A DNA stretch of 5,748 bases from the NCBI GenBank assembly GCA_026983935.1, contig JALSTC010000019.1, positions 1 to 5,748 of the forward strand, given 5' to 3'. Shown here piece by piece: positions 1 to 5,332 of this stretch (the stretch's first letter is position 1; each line of letters begins with the position of its first letter). The notes beneath the pieces are model-generated. The model had not been told where the DNA came from. It searched no databases and saw nothing but the letters and a program-made list of their open reading frames with translations. Made by a program: the position numbers and the translations under genes. The DNA is from Ardenticatenia bacterium (GTDB taxonomy: Bacteria > Chloroflexota > Anaerolineae > Aggregatilineales > Ch27).

Positions 1-495
1 TGGTTCCTGGGCGGAACGTTGGCCCACGCTCGCGAAATGGCGCTGTTCTACGCCCCGACGGTCAATTCCTACAAGCGTTATCAAGCAGGCTCGTTCGCCC
101 CGACGGGCATTGCGTGGAGCTACGACAACCGCACGGCAGGGTTTCGCATCGTCGGGCATGGCAAATCGCTGCGCATCGAGTGCCGCATCCCCGGCGCGGA
201 TGCCAACCCCTATCTGGCCTTTGCCGCCCTGCTGGCTTCCGGGCTGGACGGCATTCAACGCCAGATCGAGCCACCGCCGATGTTCGCCGGGGACGTCTAC
301 GCCGCCGAGAACTTACAACACATGCCCCGTTCACTGCGAGAGGCCATAGACGAATTTGCAGGCAGCTCCTGGGCGCGAGAAACATTCGGAGACGACATTG
401 TCGAGCATTACCTGCACTTTGCACGGACAGAACAGCGCAAGTTCGACGAGATCGTGACCGACTGGGAACGACGCCGCTTCTTTGAGCGCGCTTAG
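1..495 (+). CDS. Glutamine synthetase family protein, C-terminal part (gamma-glutamyl-amine ligase-like)
   Basis: The gene enters from the left edge already in frame; 164 residues and a TAG stop are visible. This is the C-terminal half of a glutamine-synthetase catalytic domain, which joins glutamate to ammonia or an amine using ATP. Counting from the first codon, the visible marks are NSYKR at 22-26, APT at 33-35, DNR at 42-44, R49, RIECRIPGADANPYL at 58-72 (the R-x-E-x-R active-site strand followed by the NPYL helix) and a tail ending VTDWERRRFFERA. A DVYAAENLQHMP stretch (about 98-109) occupies the place of the adenylylation loop of GSI enzymes. The RIPGADANPY wording and the TDWE tail resemble GlnA4/PuuA-type gamma-glutamyl-amine ligases more than housekeeping GlnA; that subfamily choice is inference. 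An internal TTG at base 19 could be read as a start, but homology runs through it, so the true start lies outside the window. The SDR gene follows on the same strand. Confidence 0.9.
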   Translation, partial: WFLGGTLAHAREMALFYAPTVNSYKRYQAGSFAPTGIAWSYDNRTAGFRIVGHGKSLRIECRIPGADANPYLAFAALLASGLDGIQRQIEPPPMFAGDVYAAENLQHMPRSLREAIDEFAGSSWARETFGDDIVEHYLHFARTEQRKFDEIVTDWERRRFFERA

Positions 496-523
496 AAATC
501 TGCCAGGCGACTGGTTTTGTTCC

Positions 524-542
524 GGGCATCTAGAAGATGCCC
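524..542 (+). other. Small perfect hairpin between ligase and SDR genes
   Basis: GGGCATCT (524-531) and AGATGCCC (535-542) are perfect 8-bp complements around an AGA loop. No T tract follows on either strand, so this is not a standard intrinsic terminator. It lies 28 bases after the upstream stop and 24 bases before the downstream ATG. It may be an mRNA processing or stability element within a two-gene transcript. The function is inferred. Confidence 0.4.
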
Positions 543-566
543 CTGTACAATTGAGGAGAAATCACG

Positions 567-1331
567 ATGAGATTGGAGAATAAAGTCGCCCTGATCACCG
601 GCGCAGGCAGCGGGATGGGACGTGAAGTTGCCCTCCTGTTTGCGAAAGAAGGTGCACGCCTGGTGCTGAATGACGTCGTGGCCGAGACGGTCGAGGAGAC
701 CGCCCAGATGGTCGTTGATGAGGGTGGCGAGGCGATCGCCGTTGCAGGCAGCGTCACCAACGAAGCAGACGTCGAAAAGACCGTCAAAGCCGGGGTTGAG
801 AAGTTCGGCAAGCTGGATACGCTCTACAACAACGCGGGTATCATGCCGGATGAAGATGAGTCCGTCCTGACCATGGACTTGAATGTCTGGCACCGTGTCC
901 TCGACGTGAACCTGAACGGGCTGGCGCTGTGCTGCAAATACGGCATCCCGGAAATCATCAAAGCGGGCGGCGGTGCGGTTGTCAACGTGGCATCCTTTGT
1001 CGCCCTGGTCGGCTGCTCTGTTCCCCAGGATGCCTATACGGCCAGCAAGGGCGCAGTCATTGCGCTGACGCAGTCACTGGCCGTGCAGTTCGGCCCGAAA
1101 GGGGTGCGCAGCAACGCGATCTGCCCCGGCCCGATCATTACACCGCTGATGGAAACACTGTTTGCCACTGAAGAAGCCAAGATGCTGCGGCTTAACCGCA
1201 TCCCAATGGGACGCTTTGGCCAACCGGAGGATATTGCTTACGCCGCGCTCTACCTGGCTTCTGATGAAGCATCCTGGGTCAATGGCGCCAGCCTTGTCGT
1301 GGATGGCGGGATCACCGTCAACTATTTCTAG
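567..1331 (+). CDS. SDR family NAD(P)-dependent oxidoreductase (classical type)
   Basis: A complete protein of 254 residues, the usual size for a classical short-chain dehydrogenase, with a single cytoplasmic Rossmann-fold domain. Visible motifs are the cofactor loop TGAGSGMG at 11-18, Asp36 at the end of the second strand (which normally favours NAD(H) over NADP(H)), NNAG at 88-91, and the catalytic tetrad Asn115, Ser143, Tyr157 and Lys161 (YTASK). PG follows at 187-188, and VVDGG near the C terminus (244-248) is typical of the glucose-1-dehydrogenase/3-oxoacyl-reductase-like group. The ATG start is supported by GAGGAG at 553-558, eight bases upstream. The substrate cannot be read from the sequence. 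Linkage to a gamma-glutamyl-amine ligase suggests oxidation of an alcohol or carbonyl intermediate in amine catabolism, as in actinobacterial glnA4-linked clusters. A terminator directly downstream makes it the last gene of its unit. Confidence 0.93.
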   Translation: MRLENKVALITGAGSGMGREVALLFAKEGARLVLNDVVAETVEETAQMVVDEGGEAIAVAGSVTNEADVEKTVKAGVEKFGKLDTLYNNAGIMPDEDESVLTMDLNVWHRVLDVNLNGLALCCKYGIPEIIKAGGGAVVNVASFVALVGCSVPQDAYTASKGAVIALTQSLAVQFGPKGVRSNAICPGPIITPLMETLFATEEAKMLRLNRIPMGRFGQPEDIAYAALYLASDEASWVNGASLVVDGGITVNYF

Positions 1332-1341
1332 CGAGGCACTG

Positions 1342-1386
1342 CGGCAGACCCACCGGCAGTGACGGGTGGGTCTGCCGTCAGATTTT
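1342..1386 (+). terminator. Intrinsic terminator after the SDR gene
   Basis: CGGCAGACCCACC (1342-1354) pairs perfectly with GGTGGGTCTGCCG (1365-1377), giving a 13-bp GC-rich stem with a 10-base loop; G1341 and T1378 can add a wobble pair. TTTT follows at 1383-1386 after a four-base gap. The stem begins 10 bases after the SDR stop. The T tract is short and offset, so efficiency is uncertain. A competing fold pairs CACTGC (1337-1342) with GCAGTG (1356-1361). Confidence 0.75.
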
Positions 1387-1409
1387 AAGAATACAATAAG
1401 ATAATAATC

Positions 1410-1438
1410 TTTTCTTAAAGAACAAAATGCGCTATAAT
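1410..1438 (+). promoter_or_regulatory. Candidate sigma-70-type promoter for the ugp operon
   Basis: A perfect -10 consensus TATAAT lies at 1433-1438. Seventeen bases upstream is TTTTCT (1410-1415), which matches the TTGACA -35 consensus at only three positions, so the call rests on the -10 and its AT-rich setting. Transcription would begin around 1445, leaving a leader of about 255 bases that includes the operator-like palindrome and the hairpins before ugpB. The TACAAT box at 1473-1478 is an alternative or additional -10. Confidence 0.35.
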
Positions 1439-1496
1439 TGTGTTATCTAACCCAAAATCGTTGTATCTGTGCTACAATGTCTACGTAATGAGTAAT

Positions 1497-1509
1497 CCAA
1501 ACCGTTTGG
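1497..1509 (+). promoter_or_regulatory. Operator-like palindrome with LacI-family core
   Basis: CCAAAC-C-GTTTGG is a perfect 6+1+6 palindrome. It contains AACCGTTT (1500-1507), which fits the AAnCGnTT core common to LacI-family operators controlling sugar and polyol uptake. It lies just downstream of both candidate -10 boxes, where bound repressor would block transcription of the transporter operon. No regulator gene is in the window, so this is inferred from pattern and position alone. Confidence 0.4.
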
Positions 1510-1638
1510 GCTACACATTGTTAACGATCTAATAAAGCGATTTTCAAAGTCCTATCATCTTCACTTAAATATCGCGACTTATACTCCGACCTATGCAAGG
1601 ATATACTGCACACGCAGCACGTATTACCTAAAAGCCAA

Positions 1639-1669
1639 GGGTGTGAAAACCACACTCCAGTGTGGTTTT
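1639..1669 (+). promoter_or_regulatory. Leader hairpins upstream of ugpB, possibly an attenuator
   Basis: AAAACCACACT (1646-1656) and AGTGTGGTTTT (1659-1669) are perfect 11-bp complements. A realistic RNA fold has about 10 bp closing a TCCA loop, with the T run forming the 3' arm. The same CACAC (1651-1655) can pair instead with GTGTG (1641-1645); adding G1640-T1656 and G1639-C1657 extends that fold to seven pairs around AAAAC. The two folds exclude one another. The hairpin ends 17 bases before the ribosome binding site. It could be a weak terminator/antiterminator, a 5' stabilising hairpin, or a bidirectional terminator. Confidence 0.45.
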
Positions 1670-1688
1670 AAAAACATTAGCATTCCAA

Positions 1689-1695
1689 AAGGAGG
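1689..1695 (+). promoter_or_regulatory. Strong ribosome binding site that fixes the ugpB start
   Basis: AAGGAGG, a complete Shine-Dalgarno, sits five A residues before the ATG at 1701. It rules out the longer in-frame reading from GTG at 1662, which would begin inside the hairpin and place 13 polar and mixed residues ahead of an otherwise standard signal peptide. Confidence 0.85.
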
Positions 1696-1700
1696 AAAAA

Positions 1701-3050
1701 ATGCTAAGTCGTTCAAAGTTAGTCGGGCTGTTACTGGTCGTCGCATTGGTGATCCCCTTTGCGGTTACCACCGCTCAGGATGACACCATCGAGATCGTAT
1801 TCTCGCACGCTTTCGGCGACGAGAATCGCCAGCAGTTGGTCGCGGACGTGATTGCTGCATATGAGGCCGAGCATCCCAACGTGCAAGTGACGGCGATCTC
1901 GAATCCAAGCTATCGCGACACGCTGAACGGCGCAATCCTGGCCGCGCAGCAGGGCAATGCCCCGCACATCGTTCAGGTGTTCGAGGTTGGCACGCAGCTT
2001 GCGCTCGACTCCGGTATCTTCATCCCCGTCAGCTCCGTAACCGATGCCGAACAGCTGGCAGACCTTGACGACGTGATCGCCCCCGTGCGCAACTACTACA
2101 CCGTCGGCGATGACATCTGGAGCCTGCCCTGGAACTCATCCAACCCGATCCTCTACTACAACCGTGACATCTTCGAGGCAGCCGGCCTGGATCCTGACAA
2201 CCCGCCCAGCACCTACAACGAAGTCCTGGCAACCTGCGACGTGCTGATGGAACAGGCTGACGCTCTGGGCCTGCAGGGCTGCATCGGCTGGAACATGCAT
2301 AGCTGGTTCGTGGAGCAGTGGGTGGCGGAGCAGGGCGCACTGCTGGCCAATAACAACAATGGCCGCACCGCCCGCGCAACCGACGTCATGCTCGACAGCG
2401 GCGCGATGATGAACATCTTCAACTGGTGGAAAGAACTGGCCGACAACGGCTACTACATCTACACCGGCGCGCTGGAAGACTGGAATGGCTCGGACGCGCT
2501 CTTCACCGGTCAGCAGGTGGCCATGCACATCACCAGCACAGCGGACCTGGTCAACATCAACGAAGCGGCTGTTGAAGCTGGCTTCCAGATGGACACCGGC
2601 CTGCTGCCCATCCCCGACTCTGCGGAGCGTCACGGCGTGGTCGTTGGCGGCGCAAGCATCTGGCTGACCGCCGATCATCCGCAGGAAGAACTGGAAGCCG
2701 CCGTGGACTTCATGATCTTCCTGGGCAACACCCAGAACTCCGTGAACTGGCACAAAGGCACGGGCTACTTCCCGATTCGCTACAGCTCCATTGACCAGCT
2801 CGAGGCCGAAGGCTGGTTCGATCAGAATCCGTTCTTCCGCACCGCCTTCGATCAGCTCACCAACACGGTGGAAGGCTACGCCACCAGCGGCGCACTGCTG
2901 GGCAACTTCCTTGAGGTGCGCACCATCATTGAGGAAGCAGCACAGTCCGTCATTGACAGCGGTGTCGATCCACTGGAAGCCCTGACTGAAGCTGATGCAC
3001 GGGCCGACGAATCACTTGCAGCCTACAACGAAGCTGTAATGGGAGAGTAG
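1701..3050 (+). CDS. ugpB: sn-Glycerol-3-phosphate ABC transporter substrate-binding protein, UgpB-like
   Basis: This 449-residue secreted solute-binding protein captures substrate outside the membrane and delivers it to the UgpA/UgpE permeases. Residues 1-25 form a signal peptide (SRSK, hydrophobic 7-22, likely cleavage at TTA/QDD); there is no lipobox Cys. The length is close to the 438 residues of E. coli UgpB, and homology spans the whole protein: QVFEVGT (92-98), WNSSNPILYYN (144-154), AGLDPDNPPSTY (161-172), GGASIW (316-321), WHKGTGYFPI (350-359) and EVRTIIEE (405-412). Counterparts of the G3P-contact residues I recall for E. coli UgpB are present: Tyr71, Glu95, Ser146/147, Ser279, Gly317, Tyr366 and Arg407. 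That makes G3P or a glycerophosphodiester a better guess than a sugar. Cys179 and Cys194 may form a disulfide. It is the first gene of the operon, with a terminator directly after it. A related sugar-binding role remains possible. Confidence 0.85.
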   Translation: MLSRSKLVGLLLVVALVIPFAVTTAQDDTIEIVFSHAFGDENRQQLVADVIAAYEAEHPNVQVTAISNPSYRDTLNGAILAAQQGNAPHIVQVFEVGTQLALDSGIFIPVSSVTDAEQLADLDDVIAPVRNYYTVGDDIWSLPWNSSNPILYYNRDIFEAAGLDPDNPPSTYNEVLATCDVLMEQADALGLQGCIGWNMHSWFVEQWVAEQGALLANNNNGRTARATDVMLDSGAMMNIFNWWKELADNGYYIYTGALEDWNGSDALFTGQQVAMHITSTADLVNINEAAVEAGFQMDTGLLPIPDSAERHGVVVGGASIWLTADHPQEELEAAVDFMIFLGNTQNSVNWHKGTGYFPIRYSSIDQLEAEGWFDQNPFFRTAFDQLTNTVEGYATSGALLGNFLEVRTIIEEAAQSVIDSGVDPLEALTEADARADESLAAYNEAVMGE

Positions 3051-3070
3051 TTGAGCTTTCAGATAACGAA

Positions 3071-3107
3071 CCCGGTGAGCGGGAAACCCTGCTCACTGGG
3101 TTTTTTT
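3071..3107 (+). terminator. Intra-operon intrinsic terminator between ugpB and ugpA
   Basis: CCCGGTGAGC (3071-3080) pairs with GCTCACTGGG (3091-3100) over 10 bp with one G-T wobble. Inner GGG (3081-3083) and CCC (3087-3089) extend the stem to 13 bp around an AAA loop, with one bulged T at 3090. Seven T residues follow at once (3101-3107). This is a textbook intrinsic terminator. Because ugpA starts only 17 bases after the T run on the same strand, it probably allows partial read-through, giving more ugpB than permease mRNA, as is common for binding-protein genes. Confidence 0.9.
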
Positions 3108-3110
3108 ATA

Positions 3111-3118
3111 GGAGAGAG
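3111..3118 (+). promoter_or_regulatory. Ribosome binding site supporting the TTG start of ugpA
   Basis: GGAGAGAG lies five bases before TTG at 3124 and three bases after the terminator T tract. It makes the TTG codon the most likely start and so supports the long N-terminal extension of UgpA. I did not see a comparable site where the family core begins (around 3484). Confidence 0.65.
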
Positions 3119-3123
3119 CGACC

Positions 3124-4347
3124 TTGTCACTGGATACACAGGCGATCCTCTGGTCACTATTCTTCGGCGCGATCTTCGGTGCACTGATAACAGCATATGT
3201 GTATGGCCGCCACCAGCGTTCGATCATCACCGGCGCAGGTGTGGGCGCGGTCGTAGGTGCCTTAAGCGGCCAAATCCTCATGCTGCCCTTAAGACACTGC
3301 ACCTTTGCCTATGACCCCGAAGTCGTTGCGGAAGCCGGGACACGTTTCACCCCGGAATTCCTGTTTGGCATCGGTGTTGTCCTCATCAGCAGTCTGATCC
3401 TGCTGGCACCCGTGTGGGTGTGGGTCAGCCAGGGCGGCAGGCTGTTCAATCCGGAGGTGGGCCGTACCGAGCGCTTCGGGCGAAGCCCCCTGCCCTATCT
3501 CTTCCTGCTGCCCACGTTGATCATCCTGGTCTTCTTTCTATACTGGCCGATGATCAGAGTGGTGCTCATGTCCCTGGAAACCAGCTTCCTGGGTCTGAAT
3601 GCACGCTTCGTCTGCGTGGACAACTACCTGCGTCTGATGAATGACAGCCGTTACATCCACAGCTTTACGGTGACTTTCGGCATTACCATTGCCATTGTCA
3701 TCATCGGTATGAGTATCGCGCTGTTCATCTCCGTACTGGCCAGCCAGAAGATTCGCGGGGCCAACATCTACCGCACACTGCTCATCTGGCCATATGCGCT
3801 ATCACCGGTTATCGCCGGTCTGATCTTCTTGATGATGTTCAATCCTCAGGTCGGAATCGTCAATCAGGTTCTATATACCCTGTTTGGGATACGCCCACGC
3901 TGGTTTTCGGATGCTGCGCTGGCACCCTGGGTGATCATCCTCACGTCAATATGGAACAACCTGGGATTCAATGTTCTGTTCTATATTGCCGGGCTGCAGA
4001 GTGTGCCGGATGAACTCCTGGAGGCAGCAGCCATTGACGGGGCCAATGCCATCCAGCGATTCTTCCGCATTACATTCCCTCTGCTCTCGCCCTACACCTT
4101 TTTCCTGCTGATCACCAATGTGACCTACGCATTCTACGGCATCTTTGGGGCCGTGGATACACTGACCCAGGGTGGGCCCCGCGGAGCAACCTCTGTGCTG
4201 ATCTATCAGCTTTATGAAGACGCATTCGAATACACCAACAAGACAGGCAGCGCAGCAGCCCAGTCCCTCATTCTGTTCCTGCTGGTTGCCGGGTTGACCA
4301 TCATTCAGTTCCGGTATGTGGAGAGGCGGGTGACTTATGGAGAGTGA
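3124..4347 (+). CDS. ugpA: Glycerol-3-phosphate ABC transporter permease, UgpA-like, with extra N-terminal membrane domain
   Basis: A 407-residue inner-membrane permease that pairs with UgpE to form the channel. Residues from about 121 to the end match E. coli UgpA (about 295 residues): LPYLFLLPTLIIL (123-135), FVCVDNYLRLM (162-172), LIWPYALSPVIAGLIF (220-235) and the C terminus QFRYVERRVTYGE. The EAA loop that docks the ATPase is ELLEAAAIDGANAIQRFF (297-314). About six helices are predicted in this core. Ahead of it lies an unusual extension with three likely helices (about 8-27, 34-56, 79-101), the second carrying glycines at 37, 41, 45 and 49. Arginine-rich loops at 29-32 and 106-120 give a coherent positive-inside topology, with the N terminus outside. 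The start is TTG, chosen from the GGAGAGAG site. The gene overlaps ugpE by 11 bases. No ATPase partner is in view. Confidence 0.88.
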   Translation: MSLDTQAILWSLFFGAIFGALITAYVYGRHQRSIITGAGVGAVVGALSGQILMLPLRHCTFAYDPEVVAEAGTRFTPEFLFGIGVVLISSLILLAPVWVWVSQGGRLFNPEVGRTERFGRSPLPYLFLLPTLIILVFFLYWPMIRVVLMSLETSFLGLNARFVCVDNYLRLMNDSRYIHSFTVTFGITIAIVIIGMSIALFISVLASQKIRGANIYRTLLIWPYALSPVIAGLIFLMMFNPQVGIVNQVLYTLFGIRPRWFSDAALAPWVIILTSIWNNLGFNVLFYIAGLQSVPDELLEAAAIDGANAIQRFFRITFPLLSPYTFFLLITNVTYAFYGIFGAVDTLTQGGPRGATSVLIYQLYEDAFEYTNKTGSAAAQSLILFLLVAGLTIIQFRYVERRVTYGE

Positions 4348-5215
4348 AGTAGCCAACGCACGCGCACAGGCACTGGCCCTCGCCAGAACACGTCACACCA
4401 GGCGCAGGCGACTCAATTATCTCATCCACGCGATCCTGATTCTCACCTGTTTTCTGCTGGCAGTTCCGGTGCTGTACGCCCTGCTCGTTGCCACAATGAC
4501 CAACATCCAGTTTTATGGGCAGCCGGGACGGCTCCTGCCGGGCAATGACCTGTGGAACAACATTGCCGTCACTTTTGAACGCGGCCTGGGCCAGCAGATA
4601 CTCAACACCGTATTTGTGGCACTGGTTGTGGTCGTCGCCAAGACGGTGACCTCTCTACTGGCAGGACTGGCCTTTGTCTACTTTCGATTCCCCGGCAAGT
4701 GGTTCCTGTTCTTCTTCGTCCTGCTGACACTGCTCATGCCGACCGAGATCATCATTGTCCCGCTGTTCAAGATCGTCTCGGACCTGCAGTGGGGAGACAC
4801 GTTCCTGGCGCTGACCGTGCCATTCTTCGCCAGTGCGACGGGAGCATTTCTTTTCCGTCAGCACTTCAGCAACATCCCGACGGAACTGGCCGAAGCGGCC
4901 CAGCTTGACGGCGCTTCGCCACTGCGTTTTCTGTGGGCGGTGCTGGTTCCGCTGTCCTGGAATGTCATCGGCGCTATGGCCGTCATCCAGTTCATCTATA
5001 TGTGGAACCAGTACCTGTGGCCAATCATCATCATGACCAGCCCGGACAAGCAGGTTGTGCAGGTCGGGGTGCGTCAGTTGATGGCCGTCGGTGCACAAAC
5101 AGATTTTGGGCCGGTGATGGCCGGGGCGATCATCGCCACTCTGCCCTCGCTGATCGTGTTTGTGGCGCTGCAGGAGCAGTTCATGAACGGGTTTGCGCTG
5201 ACACGTGAAAAATAG
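4337..5215 (+). CDS. ugpE: Glycerol-3-phosphate ABC transporter permease, UgpE-like
   Basis: A complete second permease subunit of 292 residues, close to E. coli UgpE (281). An arginine-rich cytoplasmic N terminus (R17-R25) precedes about six helices, near 29-52, 88-114, 122-143, 158-174, 205-224 and 260-282. Family matches include FRFP (116-119), LLMPTEIIIVPLFKIVSDLQ (132-151), FFASATGAFLFRQHF (163-177) and the segment YMWNQYLWPIII (221-232). The ATPase-docking EAA loop is ELAEAAQLDGASPLRF (183-198). The ATG lies inside the last codons of ugpA (11-base overlap), with GGAGAGG at 4320-4326 ten bases upstream, so the two permeases are translationally coupled and probably made in equal amounts. 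The sugar-permease family MalG is the wider relative; the UgpE assignment follows from the motif matches and from the UgpB and UgpA neighbours. Confidence 0.88.
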   Translation: MESEVANARAQALALARTRHTRRRRLNYLIHAILILTCFLLAVPVLYALLVATMTNIQFYGQPGRLLPGNDLWNNIAVTFERGLGQQILNTVFVALVVVVAKTVTSLLAGLAFVYFRFPGKWFLFFFVLLTLLMPTEIIIVPLFKIVSDLQWGDTFLALTVPFFASATGAFLFRQHFSNIPTELAEAAQLDGASPLRFLWAVLVPLSWNVIGAMAVIQFIYMWNQYLWPIIIMTSPDKQVVQVGVRQLMAVGAQTDFGPVMAGAIIATLPSLIVFVALQEQFMNGFALTREK

Positions 5216-5238
5216 CCGCTGCACCCGGCAAACCAACC

Positions 5239-5294
5239 GCCGCCAGGGAACGCTTCAGAGGAAGATGGTTTCCCTCTGATGACTCCCCGGCGGC
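5239..5294 (+). repeat. Nested imperfect inverted repeat after ugpE
   Basis: The outer arms GCCGCC-A-GGGA (5239-5249) and TCCC-C-GGCGGC (5284-5294) pair at 10 of 11 positions. Inside them TCAGAGG (5255-5261) pairs with CCTCTGA (5273-5279). The result is a two-tier stem filling half of the 117-base gap between ugpE and the phosphodiesterase gene. No T tract follows, so intrinsic termination is unlikely. It may instead protect the upstream mRNA 3' end or be processed. The function is inferred. Confidence 0.5.
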
Positions 5295-5332
5295 TGTGCT
5301 TTGCCTGAACAGGCAGACAAGACCACGCGACC

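Larger units (their letters stand above)
1387..1700 (+). other. AT-rich intergenic control region upstream of ugpB
   Basis: This 314-base stretch has no credible gene and is markedly more AT-rich than the flanking coding DNA. From left to right it holds small palindromes (AAGAT/ATCTT at 1398-1411; TTCTT-A-AAGAA at 1412-1422), a consensus TATAAT (1433-1438), a similar box 40 bases on (1468-1478), an operator-like palindrome (1497-1509), an imperfect palindrome centred on GTTAAC (1520-1525), leader hairpins (1639-1669) and the ugpB ribosome binding site. Between about 1530 and 1635 I see only weak TATACT boxes (1580-1585, 1602-1607) without matching -35 elements. No PhoB-type box is evident. 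Confidence 0.7.

Noticed and set aside
19..495. TTG at 19 as the start of the ligase gene
   Set aside because: Glutamine-synthetase homology continues unbroken to the first base of the window, so the gene is truncated by the edge rather than starting at 19.
492..893. Minus-strand open frame across the ligase-SDR gap
   Set aside because: It overlaps the strongly supported SDR start and cofactor motif in antisense, with no ribosome binding site or family resemblance.
1662..1700. In-frame GTG at 1662 giving a ugpB product 13 residues longer
   Set aside because: The codon lies inside the leader hairpin, has no ribosome binding site, and would spoil the signal peptide. AAGGAGG at 1689-1695 points to ATG 1701.
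1387..1700. PhoB/PhoP box upstream of ugpB, expected from E. coli ugp regulation
   Set aside because: I found no pair of CTGTCAT-like or TTCAC-like direct repeats at 11-base spacing. ACTTA repeats at 1563 and 1577 are 14 bases apart and too short to count.
1701..1780. Lipoprotein signal on UgpB
   Set aside because: There is no cysteine near the end of the hydrophobic segment, so ordinary signal peptidase I cleavage is more likely than lipid attachment.
2136..2753. Minus-strand open frame of 205 codons inside ugpB
   Set aside because: It is the antisense shadow of a GC-rich gene; the plus-strand frame has full-length homology, and the minus product is low-complexity and unrecognisable.
3051..3314. 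Open frame of 87 codons beginning right after the ugpB stop
   Set aside because: It runs through the terminator and then overlaps ugpA in another frame. The translation shows no family features and has no ribosome binding site.
4655..5236. Minus-strand open frame of 193 codons across ugpE
   Set aside because: It is the antisense shadow of ugpE, with a product rich in His, Gln, Asp and Arg and no recognisable fold.
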